NCBI RefSeq assembly: GCF_026230105.1 | Contig: NC_079474.1 | Coordinates: 28,534,294 to 28,598,293 of the forward strand | Direction: 5' to 3' | DNA: 64,000 nt | DNA from: Diorhabda sublineata | Taxonomy: Eukaryota; Arthropoda; Insecta; Coleoptera; Chrysomelidae | Part shown: positions 23,626-34,453 of the stretch, piece after piece | Layout of the letters: each line of letters begins with the position of its first letter | Position numbering within the stretch: the first letter of the stretch is position 1 | The notes under the pieces: generated by a model | Databases searched by the model: none | The model's input: the letters and a program-made list of their open reading frames with translations, nothing else | What the model was told of the DNA's origin: nothing | Made by a program: the position numbers and the translations under genes

Positions 23626-24799
23626 AGGGTGCTATCAATAATTAAAAGATAAATGTTTTGGCAAAAATTCCATGAGGACAAAAAGTAATTTCCAGAAATT
23701 GAATGACTGTTTCTTTAATTTTCGGTAGGTATAAAGGATTTACTGTTTCAGGACTATTAAAATAAGCATATAAAATTGGTTCTTCCTCTGTTAGTTATAT
23801 TCACAAGCAATATCATCAATATTTTATACATACGCCATTGAATTCAAGAAAAACGACTGAATTAAAATGTCATTCATTACATAACAATCAAATAATTTAA
23901 AACCTTTCATACCCTACGTGTCATATACAATATTTTAATGGTCACAACCGACACATTTAAACACTCCTTATATAGAACGACAGTAAGTCAAATGACGTGA
24001 TACTCGCCAGTTTCATTGACTAAAAATATGTTGTTACATACGCTAGACCAGGTACTTCTATATTATTCTAGACGCAGCTTCTAATATATGGAGCTCGCTC
24101 TTTCAAGGTTAACTAGATATGTTCGCGCATACCAACAGTATTTTGCATAATATAATCTACACTGCCAAAAATTACTTGCGATACACGGTAAAAGTCAACA
24201 ATTTGTTGGTGAGATTTTAGACATTGGCAAATTTGGTAACGTGAACAAATAAAACAATAACAGAATGTATTGAATAATTCATGAAATGACCATAAAGAGG
24301 TATCAGAATTAAAAGTAGGCAATTGAGAATTTTCAGAACTCTTCCATATCCATCAGATAATGCACACACTTCGTCCATCGTCGGTGATGCAGGTTTTCTG
24401 AGGAAAAACAAAAAATATATATATCCCCAAACCGAGAAGAGCCAGAACCAGAACTCTCTTTTTGTTTTCTTCTGGGCAATGGTGGTTCGCTTTTCCTCTT
24501 TTTCTTTATAAAAAAAATTCCTTCATCATACCTAAAAATTATCCAACCAATCTCTCTCTCTCTCTGAGAATTTTCAGATATTGATACCGAGAGCTAATTT
24601 GATGTTACTGTTAACATCGTAATTCTAGAGTCGTTTTATTCTCAGTTCCGTGTTGATTGACTTTAGATATTTCAAATGAAGAAGCAACACAAATGAAAAC
24701 AAATTAACAAAATGTTGGAATATATTTAGCAAGTTCTACTATAATTTTTAATTGATAAAATTATATTTTTGTAAATATTTTAATTTACACAATTTTGAT
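23626..24799. other. intergenic; short (TC)n tract
   Basis: A short (TC)n run lies at about 24560-24575. A minus-strand frame 24217-24411, preceded by a polypyrimidine/CAG that could be a splice acceptor, reads PASPTMDEVCALSDGYGR. It might be an exon but is not recognised. CCAGGTACTTCT at 24049-24060 resembles the end of the local mariner family. Confidence 0.25.
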
Positions 24800-25550
24800 T
24801 AATTTCTTTTTCCAACGAAGCTCTAATCTTTTTTACCATTTCAAATAATAGTTAAAGTCTTTCTCCGTTAAGATTAGCAAACAGGAAAAAGTCGCTAGGG
24901 GTTCTCAATCAATACGAAGTGCATCACTGAAGTGTGAACAGATGAATTATTCTGATGGAACTTCTTTTTCTTCAAATGCAGTCGCTGTTTTATCTTTTTC
25001 AAGTTAGTTCATGAACACAATCCCACGACTATCCCAAAAAATGGTTAGCATCACTTTTCCGATCGTTAAAACCGTCTTTGCCTTATTTGGAGTAGGTTTT
25101 CCCTATGTAATCCATTGTGATGATTGATTTTTCATTTCAGGAATGCACTGCATAGATCGTGTCAATAAGGACTGGGAAGAGTTCATTCGAATGCGATTTT
25201 GGTCCTAAATGAGCCCACGTCCAATAAGCGGATAGCTTACGCTTGCATAATTATTCAGTCAGCATATGACAAATAAGTTCTTTTGGTACACCTATAGCCT
25301 CTTCTATCTCTAACCCATATCCAATGGTCGTCTGGTACAATCGGTGAGCTTTTCGATAATATCACTGGTTGTCGCAGTTATTGGCCGTGTCTAACGTTCG
25401 TCTTCGGCCAAGCTGATATGGCTGTGTTAGAATTGAGTTGCCGATAATTTAATGGTCAGAAATGATGGTACAGGGTCTCCGTAAATAGTACCTAACTCCT
25501 CTTTCAAATATTTAATGATATCTCGACACTCAGTTTTTTTCTATTTTCAG
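24800..25550 (-). pseudogene. mariner transposase relic, most of the length
   Basis: From the right the order on the minus strand is ECRDIIKYLKEELGTIYGDP (N-terminal HTH), RPITATTSDIIEKLTD, IRMNSSQSLLT, the SQWIT..GKPTPNKAKTV block, IGKVMLTIFWDSRGIVFMN and the weakened C-terminal FSDALRID. The FWD.RGI strand is well conserved. Stops and frame changes occur throughout and the DETW block is lost. Its RPITATT and FWDSRG signatures resemble the copy at 58870. Confidence 0.8.
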
Positions 25551-27029
25551 AAAAATACTCACAGAGATGAACTTATACGATTGTCATAGAGAAACTAAGC
25601 ATCCAAAATAGCTGAAATTTTAATGAGAATCTGTGCTGATATTGCCAGTTTCAGAAAATCTTCGAAAGATCAAAGTATGTGCCAATATCTAAACAATGTT
25701 GAATATATATTTTAGCTCGTTAAACTTGTATCAATTGTTTTTCCAAACTGTTCATTGAATTTCCAGCAAGTCCAAATCAGTGGAAAAAACATTTCGTATT
25801 CTATTCGGCAAAGGAAGAGTCTGGTATAATACAAAGACAACGCTAGATTATTTTAACAAGTTGCAGTTGAGAAACAGTAAGTTATAAATTCCATAAAAGT
25901 GTATCTACATCCAAGAAAATTCTTTGGAAAAATTTAATTATGAAAAGATAATTATCTCATAGGTTATAGATAGAATATGTTGGACAAGTTTTCGTTTCAT
26001 TCAATCATAAAATAAAAGTAAGAACAGCTACGAAAATTTAGAACTCTTTAAACTCACTCTTCTGAATATTGTTTATGTAGTCAGTGAAGAGTATTTTACG
26101 TCAGATGGAAATCAAAACTGAATGAAGTTTTTCCAAGAAGTGTCGTTAATATGTAGTCTAGAATAGAATAGAAGACTGTCCATTTTTTCCTTCACAGGCT
26201 CTGGCGCAGTTAATCCACGAATTTACAGTTTGAATGAGGTGCTACAAGCAGTCATCGACCACCTCCTTTTGTCGATACATTGACGTGTGTTCAAAAGTGT
26301 TTTTATTTAGTTACGGAAGCTCCAAATTTTATTTCTAATACGTGTTAGTAATTTTTTATTCAAGTCGATAAATTATTTCTTCTAGATGTACCCTTAAAAT
26401 CAAATGTCACTGAGTGTAGTCTATTATTTATTTTAAACCAATGATAATAAAAGTTCCTACAGATTATTCAAGGAGTGGAATGTTGAAAAAATAATTCTCG
26501 TGAAACAGGAAATGGTTTATGGGGCACAAGAAAAAGGTGTGTTTGTCTTGTTGGTTTTATGGAAATACATAAAGATCTACAAATACGTACTTCCATAAAA
26601 AACGCTATTTGAAAAATATTTGTTTTAAATATTTAAAAACAAAAAAGACTCTCGAACTAGGTCTCTGTTTAATGTGTAAAAGGGGTAGAATAATGTTTTT
26701 TGGATCTACCAACGACTATGCCATTCTTTTTTTATGTAATAATGCTCTCTGATCATGTTGTTCCACAGACAAAGGAAAGAAGAGTATTTGGTAAATCCAC
26801 CTTTTAATAAAAATAAGAAACCAGTACACTTTCCACTGATGTACTTTATACTTAATTAATTAAGTTAACGTTCAAGTTGATTAATAGCTCCCTCTACAAT
26901 TTATTGCAAGTTAAGAGTAGACGGTTTCTTATTCCTATTATGGAACGACAAATAAATATTATCCAAAACATCCCAACTCTCCCATACATTATATACTAAA
27001 AGAATAACTTACAATTAATAGCATTTCTC
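25551..27029. other. AT-rich intergenic DNA
   Basis: No coding or repeat structure recognised. Confidence 0.3.
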
Positions 27030-27340
27030 TTGCCGGGATGAAAATTCGCTTTTCTACCCTGGTATGCGGGACAAAAGTGGCCTATTCTCTCCCGGGAAGA
27101 ACTTTCTTTTTCTCCCGGTATCGTAGCAATGACTTATTTATCGAAATGTTTACTCTCGATTACAGTTTGCTTTACGCGACATTTAGTTTTCATTATCATA
27201 TAATTTAGACGATTCTGATAGTGAATTAGAATACGTCAAGGATGAACTTTTCATCCAGGCGAAAGAAAAAAATAGTATACGCACCACGGGAGAAAAGTAG
27301 GGAATTCTTGTCCACGATTTTTGTCACCCGAGCCGCAGGC
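27030..27340. repeat. GC-richer segment with loosely inverted ends (possible MITE)
   Basis: TTCGCTTTTCTACCCTGGTATGCG at the left is loosely matched, on the other strand, by TTCCCTACTTTTCTCCCGTGGTGCG at the right (27285-27310). CCCGGGA and CCCGG motifs repeat within, and a perfect palindrome GGATGAA-CTT-TTCATCC lies at 27240-27256. The ends are not sharply defined. It abuts the mariner element on its right. Confidence 0.35.
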
Positions 27341-27348
27341 CTATTGTA

Positions 27349-28609
27349 TAGAGTGCGCCAGAGAAACTTACTAATTTGAAAGGTCAATAAAAACAAAATT
27401 CAAATATCGTTTTAATTATTTATTTATATGAGAATAGAATGTCCCAAGTTTTTTTTCATTCGGCGAGGAAAATGACATCTGTTAAATGGCAACCTCCATT
27501 GTGTATACACTGATTTAGGCGATTTCGGAAGTTCGTCTCCATTCTTCGCATTATATCAATGGGTATGTTGGCAATGGCATCGCGAATATTGTTCTTCAAG
27601 TGAGCAATGGTCCGTGGTCGATCGACATAAACCAGTAAGGGATTTCAAATAACCCCATAAATAAAAATCGCTTGGAGCCAAATCTGGAGGGCGCGCCGGC
27701 CATGGGAGATCACCTCTGAGAGAGAGATGAGGCGGCCGGGAAAATGTTGTCGCAATAAATCCATTGGGCCTCGTGCTGTGTGTGCTGTGGCTCCATCTTG
27801 CTGAAACCAAACGTCCCTAATTCCTCGACCATGTTACTGTAACGAGCTGCATTCACGGTAACTGCACGTTCGTTTTCTTAAAAAAAATAAGGACCAATTA
27901 TTCCCATTACCGATATCGCACAACAGACAGTAATTCGTTCGAAATGAAGTAGCTTCTGGTGGTGAACTTCACGCGGATTTTCACTACTCCAATAACGCAT
28001 GTTTTGTTTGATGACGCAGCCCGATATGTGAAAGCCTCGTTACTAAAAAAAACGACCGCATCTTGAGGCAGGTTGTCAAGCAGCAGTTCACATGCATTTT
28101 GGCGGGCAACAAAATCGCTTTAGGTCAATTCTTGCACAACAGACAATTTATAGGGATGAAAATGAAGGTCTTCATGGAGAATTCGCCGAACAGTGGTATC
28201 AGAAATACCCAGAGCAGCTGCATGTTTGCGAGCGGACCGCCGAGGAGAACGCAGAATTGACTGCTTCACTCTTTCGACATTTTCCGAAGTTCTGGTGGTC
28301 CTTTTACGTCCAGGTCTGGGTTTAACGACATTTCTGAAATGAGGTGACACACGACAGAATTGAATTACGGTCAGGAACAAGTCTGTGAGGAGGAATTTCA
28401 AAACTAGTGCGGATGGCACTTTGTTTGGCAACAATTGAGCGATTGTTATACAAGTAACTCTCAACGGCGAATGCCCATTGCTTTCTCGACCTAGAGCATG
28501 ATGGCAGCTGACTAGAGGGGGGGAAACTTGGGGACTTCCTTCTCCTGTACTTCCCCAACTCATCGCTCGGATGTTTTTTCAAATAAGTAAGTTTCTCTGG
28601 CGCACCCTG
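27349..28609 (-). mobile_element. near-full-length mariner-type element with matching terminal repeats
   Basis: The terminal inverted repeats of about 33 bp match almost perfectly (GTGCGCCAGAGAAACTTACT at the left from 27353, and the same on the other strand ending at 28609) and are flanked by TA (27347-27348 and 28610-28611). The 1261-bp length is right for a complete mariner. The minus-strand transposase reads QWAFAVESYLYNNRSIVAKQ, IPPHRLVPDRNSIL, then RTSENVERVKQSILRSPRRS, ALGISDTTVRRILHEDLHFH with PYK. After a decayed centre come DGATAHTARSPM-like, PWPARPPDLAPSDFYLWGYL and a frameshifted C-terminus. At least three frame changes (around 28320, 28120 and 27640) inactivate it. It is the best preserved element of the window. 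Confidence 0.92.
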
Positions 28610-28649
28610 TATTATTTGATGTATTTAGTTAACGCATCTCTAGAAAGTC

Positions 28650-28830
28650 GAATTTTTAATTTTTTTCTTTTTAGATCTTTTTATATGTTTTTCGAGATGA
28701 TTTGTCTTGATTTTAGGTCTCATTTCAATGTTAATCAGTTCAAAATAACTTGTAAATATTGAAGTTTCGACCTACTTCGGTCTTTATTTTATGCAACGAT
28801 GAAAATAGACGACACACTGACTGACTTTAA
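28650..28830 (-). repeat. Penelope-like tail with hammerhead-like motif
   Basis: The minus strand carries AAAGACCGAAGTAGGTCGAAAC (around 28790-28768), a GACC/GGTC stem followed by GAAAC, then the tail with GAGACCTAAAATCAAGACAA shared with 48000 and 58140. No coding sequence remains. Confidence 0.45.
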
Positions 28831-29959
28831 TAAAATTTTTAATATACTACTTAACAATGAAATTCTAAATAAGAGAAATATGAGCGATACTGAAAATATT
28901 GCATATTTATAACGAGCAATATAGCAAATGGTTGAAAAATTATGTTAATAAATATTAATAGTAACAATTAGTTACGAACAAATATATAATTTAATTTTTT
29001 TTTAATTAGCAGTTCATGTTTTTCTTTTAAATAAATATTAAATTCAACAAACTTACAATAACGAGATTGTTCAACTAGTAAGTTATTCTTCTTTTTCCGT
29101 TAACTTATATAAATACGGGGATTGTTTTTAAAAGAGGAACATGCGAGAATATTCGAGAAAAAAGGATGGGCAACGCAAGAAAGAGGGAAACTACAGAATA
29201 AAATTGGAAAAACGTCAAACTTCAGTGTAATTTTATAAACAAATGTCTTATTATTATCGTATACGATTTCGCTTATTGTTTCTTCTTCTCCTTTTACCTT
29301 TCCATGTATCACTCCTTATTTAAAAAATGAAAGAAAAAACTGCTTTCAGTGGCAACAAGTGACGCATCAAAATTATATAACGTTTAACAGTCCTTCGCGT
29401 ATCATTTTCTATGTGAAACAAGATATACATGAAGCGTGTATTTAAACAGGATGCAATATAAGACAGAGGAAGAGTTCAAAATTATTCTCTGCACACTGTT
29501 AAAAGCGTTCTTGGACCTGGATGATAACTGGTGAAACGCTAAGACATGCTTCTCTATCTACAGATTGTGTTACATTTGGAGAGCGAGAAGATAAAGGGTT
29601 CATAAGTATCAATTCACCTGTTGAGAATAATTCCTGTAATATGAAATAGAGCATCGTTCACCAAAGCATTGTGTGTCTTCCATACTTCGGGTTCGTGTAA
29701 AAATACGTTGTAATTGAATTGCTTCAGTCAAAGTAATATCATACAATCTTTTGAATAAGGCCAAACCAGTGTTTCCTTAGCCCCACCTTAGTCTCTCTAA
29801 AATTCCTATGCCCCCTTTGTAACATACATAACTTTCAATATTAAAAAAAACGGAATTGTTCTATTGAGAAACTTTATTGATATGCATTAAGAAGAAATCA
29901 CTAGAAAGACAATATATTCAATACATTCCTAACGCAAAATAACCAGACCAACACAGGAT
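28831..29959. other. AT-rich intergenic DNA
   Basis: No recognised feature. The 70-codon minus frame at 29100-29312 has no motif. Confidence 0.3.
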
Positions 29960-30840
29960 TAAAACAGGAAGATCCTGTATCCACTAAGCTTTGATTATAG
30001 TATTAGAAAGGATAGTACGTGAAATCAGTTCGAACAGAACAGGGATACTAAAAACAAGAATAACGCAACTACTGGCATACGAAGACGATGTAGTAATATT
30101 TTCAACATCGGAAAACGAGCTTCAGGAAACCTGCAGTGCTTTCATAGAAATGGCAGTGACAGTGAATCTACGAGTCAAAGACGATAAATCGAAGTTCATG
30201 ATAATGACAACACCTCAACTGAATGAAAAAAAGGTAATGAACTTAGAATAAGTTCAAAGTTATGTATATCTTGAAGTGGTTATTAAGGACGACGGTGACG
30301 AGGGAGAAAATCTGGAACCGAGGATGACGAGGGGAAGTAAACAGTTGAGAACGCTGAATGTGATAATATGATCCCAAAAAATCTCCAGAAAGGCGAAGCT
30401 TTACAAAACAATAATAAGACCAACAGTGAGCTACGGAGGCAAAACGTGGATTCTTAACAAAGCAAAGGAAGGGATTTTAGATATATGGGAAAGAAAAATA
30501 CTAGGCGGGAGATTTATGGCTGAGGAGAACAAATAATGAAATAAGGAATCTATTTGAAGAAGCAGAACTAAGGAAAATAATAATTTCCAAAAGATTAGAG
30601 GTGCTGGGTCACCTACAGAAAGCCAGATTTCATAGCAACAAAAAAAATGATGGGCATAGAACAAGGAGGAACAAAAAAACGAAAAAGACCGAGGGAAAGA
30701 TGGTACGCAGAGATGTCCATCATCTCTAAGATCTAAAAGAGAATGAGAGAGGGGAATGCAGTACTGGAAAACGAAAGCAAAAAATAGGAAACAGTGGAAG
30801 GGAATCACTTCCATGCTATAAGCCTAAAAGGCCTGCTTGA
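29960..30840 (+). pseudogene. LINE reverse transcriptase, C-terminal half to 3' end
   Basis: Plus-strand blocks in several frames are TGILKTRITQLLAYEDDVVI (motif C, where the usual YADD has become YEDD), VNLRVKDDKSKFMIM (motif D), QSYVYLEVVIKDDGD (the F.YLG strand), then RKAKLYKTIIRPTVSYGGKT with W, and IRRLEVLGH-like, GRPRKRW-like (KRPRERW) and a closing GLL near 30838. This is the canonical order of the RT thumb and C-terminal region of RTE/CRE-like insect LINEs. There are stops and at least four frame changes. Upstream fingers and endonuclease are missing (5' truncation). The 3' end abuts the inverted-repeat element at 30849. Confidence 0.85.
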
Positions 30841-30848
30841 AGCACTTT

Positions 30849-31262
30849 ATTGAATTACATCTCCTCCGAAGAAAGTGATTCCATCAACAATCCGCCGAAA
30901 TTGTTATCTCTAATTAGTCATGTAGATCTTTGCTGTAGACGGCGATATATGAATTAAATTATTAGGTTATATATGAGGTATGCTCAGTAATTAAAAACAA
31001 AATGATTGGCAGTTGGAAGTGAAGATGTCGCCAGAAGACTGAGGAATGTTAAACTACATGAATCATGTACCAGCACCGGCTGGTTGTGTCTTCGGTTCGA
31101 ATTAGAGACTCCGAACGAGAGGTCGTTACGCCATTCTGAAAAGACGCAACAACGTCGAAACTAGTCAGTGGTTACGACTCTCTCCTTGTAATTGCTATTA
31201 GGGAGGTCAATTTCGGCGGATTGTCGATGACATCACGTTCTTCGGAGAGGATGTAATACAAT
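30849..31262. mobile_element. 414-bp element with 55-bp terminal inverted repeats
   Basis: The left arm 30849-30903 and the right arm 31208-31262 are inverse copies with about 7 mismatches in 55. Both include CAATCCGCCGAAATTG at the inner side and ATTACATC near the outer side. No protein is encoded. The interior carries the hammerhead-like fold at 31130-31172 and GGTTCGAATTAGAGACTCCG. It starts 8 bp after the last codon-like sequence of the LINE, so it may be either a separate foldback insertion or part of that LINE's 3' region. The sequence alone does not decide. Confidence 0.7.
31130..31172 (+). ncRNA. hammerhead-ribozyme-like fold (one core base changed)
   Basis: The order is GCCATT (31130-31135), CTGAAAA (31136-31142), GACG-CAACAA-CGTC (31143-31156), GAA, AC-TA-GT (31160-31165), C (31166), AGTGGT (31167-31172). 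GCCATT pairs with AGTGGT (6 bp including G-U pairs) as stem I, GACG/CGTC is stem II, AC/GT is a minimal stem III and C31166 is in the cleavage-site position. The canonical core is CUGANGA...GAAA; here the invariant G8 reads A (CTGAAAA), which would impair cleavage. Small hammerheads with very short stem III are known from Penelope-like elements and retrozymes of animals. Confidence 0.5.
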
Positions 31263-31329
31263 ATTCTTTGTGGTATTAGCCAGGAAAGTAGTTGTTTTAT
31301 GTTTATATACATGTATAAATTTCTTTAAT

Positions 31330-31490
31330 TTCTTAGAGCTTTTGATATGTTTATGTTTCTAAATGTTCTTGATGATAGATCTTTTCTGTTTCAAAATTAT
31401 TTTTTTTTAATAATTTTTGAAATATAGATAAAAATTGACGTTTCGACTAATTTTAAGTCTTATCATAATATTTTGAAAGTTTGCATATAT
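31330..31490 (-). repeat. Penelope-like tail with hammerhead-like motif
   Basis: On the minus strand ATGATAAGACTTAAAATTAG then TCGAAACGTC gives a U-G-A-U-A-A block, a GACT/AGTC stem and GAAAC-GTC, the hammerhead order with C3 and G8 replaced. It is followed by the family tail (GAAACAGAAAAGATC...CAAGAACATTTAG) that also ends the copies at 48000 and 58140. Confidence 0.5.
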
Positions 31491-31889
31491 GTTATTTTTT
31501 CTTGCAGGTTTTCGTTATGGTGCATGGCTTATGTTGAAGAATGAACTGTTCCAACCTATGAAATACCATTTGTGTTATATAACATCGTCGAGGAGTTTCT
31601 TTCTTTCAACATAAACCATCAGCAACTCAAAGTGTTCATCTGTGTCAACAGTAGTTATTTCTAGCAAAATTAATTATTTTGTAATTAAAACTTGCAGATA
31701 ATGGATACCACAAACAATTAATTACACTAGATACCGTTCAAAAATTATTTATGTTCTACAATAGGAAAGCGAATAACTGTCGAATATAAAAAATAATACA
31801 GGGTAAAACAATACAGCGCTCTTTTAATAAATTTCCAAAATTCACTTATAAAATATTCATTTATTGTAATAATTTATGGTTTCTGTAAA

Positions 31890-32640
31890 GGGAATGCTTC
31901 AACTGCTGTAGAAGAATATTGAAAAATCAATTCAACAATCATCCCGTGAAGGACTACATCGATCCTTACTGGAAGAAAGTCAGTGAAATAATTTTTGATA
32001 ATAAAATACAAGGATGAAAAGATCGTATATGGGAAATTTTCTACAAAGATGAATTTGGCGCCATTAAGTTGGTGGTGAAGAACACGTAGTTACAGATATT
32101 GTGATAAAGCACTTAAAATATCGTGATGTGGGAAACTTACTGACGGAGCATTATGGACCAGATTGTAGCACACTGATGACTGATCGATTTTTCACCAAAA
32201 CATTTTGGTTGACATTTCTAGTCTACAAGGTAAGAGTCTAAGGAAGACGATCTACCTAATCAAAGTTTCCTTTATTCTATATATATTTTTTTCATAACTT
32301 TACTCAACCTAAAATAAATTTCGTTTACAAGAAACATTATGATTGATTCTTCTTAATTGAAACCCCGCTTTTTAACGTTAACTTTTTTTGATTTCTTGCA
32401 AACTAGTACACTTCGTGCACTTTCCCTTATGGTGCTTCATAATCATCTTAGGCACACTTTAACAAGAGATTGGAATTCTACCTTAATTTCTCGAGGTGAA
32501 ACAAAAAATTGGTTCTCCTGAAAAAATCTTTGTTATCGAGACAACCAGCTTTACAAACAGACGACACACAATACATGAAGATGAATTATTTAAAAATAAA
32601 ATAACAGGGAGGTGCTGCCGAATGTACTGTTTTGAATGTC
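31890..32640 (+). pseudogene. piggyBac-type transposase relic
   Basis: A plus-strand block (32060-32230) reads HVVTDIVIKHLKYRDVGNLL, then TLMTDRFFTKTFWLTFLVYK. This resembles the piggyBac segment in which TDNFYTS carries a catalytic Asp, followed by LA.LL. A preceding block (VKDYIDPYWKKVSEII) resembles the N-terminal PI..Y/F.. region, and a later one (GRCCRMYCFECHK, about 32610) resembles the C-terminal Cys-rich zinc-binding tail. The stretch between is decayed or an intron. Motif D is present, but the frame is broken several times. Confidence 0.5.
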
Positions 32641-33469
32641 ATAAGTAAGGTTACAACCTATTTAGCATTATCAGCTTTCTTTATAATATAAAATGAAGAA
32701 TTATAATCATTTTTATTGTTTAAAAGTCAAAATTCGAATATTTTTGCTAATCTGTGAACTCCAAATGCTTTCTAAATGTAAATATTATCTCTTGACACTG
32801 ATTTTATTGCTTATCTATTTATGTTGAACAGGTATTTTAATTTAAAATATGTGATTGATTAATTAAAAATAATCTTTTAAATGCAATATAATCACTGAAT
32901 GTGATGGTACAATTTATATTATAATTAAAAGAAATAAACGAAAAGACGAAATAAACAAGTTTTTACCTACAACAAATAATAAAACAAGTTGCTAGACTAC
33001 TTTATGAATATTTTCAAACCCACCGATATTTTTATATATTAAACACGTAAAAAATATCAACGTTAATAATATAGTTGAAAGGATAAATGATTATCCAATC
33101 ATTTTATGGTCGAACGGTTGTCATGATTATTAATATTAATTTTATTTCGAATCTAAATGTATAATTATAGTTTTTCAATGATATCACAATTGTTTTGATT
33201 AATGTTTTGCCAGTTCTTTGTCAAAAACGATTTAAAACAAGTAATTTTTGCATATTTTCTCCTAATACCGTTAGAAATATCGCCAGAATATGATTAAATC
33301 TAACTGTAGGTTGATGCAAAACACCAACAACCTTCTATTCTAACCTTAAATTTGACCGCAAAATTCGTTGTAAACACTTTTTCCTTCAACCCGGTAAATA
33401 TTTGGCCCGAAACACACTGGATTCATTCACTGACACTGCAGTCTTTTGTTTGACAGTCATGACACCCTA
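32641..33469. other. AT-rich intergenic DNA
   Basis: No feature recognised. Confidence 0.3.
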
Positions 33470-33700
33470 GTTTAATTCAACATATGCACATTCCGGCGAT
33501 TTTGCCCACGTAGTAAGGTAAAACATGTTATTCTCGTAGCGGGTCGGAGTGAACTGGGCACCTGGTTAGGCGATAGCGCATGTGCGACTTTGTTATATAA
33601 CTGAGGCGACTTTACGGTACGGTAAGATACCTCAGATGTGTCAGATACGAGCATTCGAATGCCGAATGATTTGGTTATTATTTAACGAATGAATTTGCTA
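33470..33700. other. GC-richer patch, unexplained
   Basis: It has more CpG than its surroundings, with repeated GGCGA/TAGGCGAT motifs. A 60-codon minus frame lies over it without a recognisable motif. It could be a promoter region or transposon end. Confidence 0.2.
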
Positions 33701-33785
33701 TTAGTCCAGGAGCTGAAAAAGTCGCCTAATAATGTGCATGTTACTTGTTTTATGAAAATTGATAGTCCAAAACTAAAGGAAAGCG

Positions 33786-33879
33786 GACCCCTAGTATAAT
33801 CTAGTCTAGACGGTTAGGGGTCGGTTTTATGCTTCGGAGGTCTCGCCTTCGATTCGTCCTTCGGATCTCATTTTTTTTT
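33786..33879 (+). ncRNA. tRNA-like sequence or SINE head with Pol III-type boxes
   Basis: TAGTCTAGACGG (33802-33813) fits the A-box consensus TRGYNNARNNG. CTTCGATTC (33847-33855) is one base from the B-box GTTCGATTC, at a normal spacing of about 34 bp. A run of nine T at 33871-33879 could stop Pol III. The 5' part also forms an 8-bp stem GACCCCTA/TAGGGGTC (33786-33793 with 33815-33822). I could not fold a clean cloverleaf, so this is at best a decayed tRNA or tRNA-derived SINE head. Confidence 0.35.
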
Positions 33880-34074
33880 AAATTTCTCAATTTTTTTGTT
33901 AATCTAATAATAATTCAAAGCGCTTCCTATCCCTACATTATTTAAAAGAATCATTCACATTATTTATATAAAATTGTCATTTTTTATATCTAATAAAACA
34001 ATAACATGAGGAGGAACATTGGGTTTTTAATGGGAATTTAATGAGAATAATAAATTTAATTATAAAAAAAAATT

Positions 34075-34092
34075 GGTTAGGTTAGGTTAGGT
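34075..34092 (+). repeat. short interstitial TTAGG repeat
   Basis: GGTTAGGTTAGGTTAGGT is just over three units of TTAGG, the insect telomere repeat. Two-unit runs occur at about 39783-39794. Confidence 0.7.
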
Positions 34093-34099
34093 TTTTTTT

Positions 34100-34453
34100 T
34101 CATATAATAATTACGGCAAGAGCCACAGTGGTAATTATCGTAAAAACAATAATTTTGCGACATCTTACACAACATATGAAAGCAGATTTTCTACAATCGC
34201 AGGGAGTTTGCAAAACAGCTGTAGAAAAACATGCCTCATTAATATTTATAAACATATTTCTATTAACAGACAATTTTGAGGTAAACCAAGCGTATTGGAA
34301 AATAGATGACGATAATTGATGAATTATCGAGTGAATTTTTATGCAATCTTCCCGGAAATTGATTTCACGATTCTGATCTAACAACACACTGCAATTTTGT
34401 AAGCGCTTTATGAAATTTTTAACTTGTCTGTAAAAGTAATCGTCACAACACAA
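34100..34453 (-). CDS. unrecognised 117-codon open frame, doubtful
   Basis: The frame opens with an ATG at 34453 and ends in a hydrophobic tail (about 18 residues, IIVFTIITTVALAVIII) after a Cys cluster (PCDC..., ICCVRCRK). A single C-terminal membrane segment is therefore possible. I recognise no family, and in DNA this AT-rich one frame of this length is expected by chance in a window of this size, so it may be no gene. The TTAGG run lies just beyond its 3' end. Confidence 0.2.
   Translation of the reverse strand: MCCDDYFYRQVKNFIKRLQNCSVLLDQNREINFREDCIKIHSIIHQLSSSIFQYAWFTSKLSVNRNMFININEACFSTAVLQTPCDCRKSAFICCVRCRKIIVFTIITTVALAVIII

Noticed and set aside
24045..24060. CCAGGTACTTCT as a solo mariner terminal repeat
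   Set aside because: Only about 12 bases match the ends at 17960, 37243 and 41944, and the following bases differ.
24217..24411. Possible internal exon (PASPTMDEVCALSDGYGR) after a splice-acceptor-like tract
   Set aside because: No partner exons, no clear donor and no recognised family.
28120..28325. Plus-strand frames at 28063-28325
   Set aside because: They are antisense shadows of the mariner transposase at 27349-28609.
30431..30814. 127-codon minus-strand open frame
   Set aside because: It is antisense to the LINE reverse-transcriptase C-terminal region, whose motifs are on the plus strand.
34100..34453. 117-codon minus-strand open frame with a hydrophobic tail as a firm gene
   Set aside because: No recognisable family, and one open frame of this length is expected by chance in a 64-kb AT-rich window. 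Kept only as a low-confidence entry.
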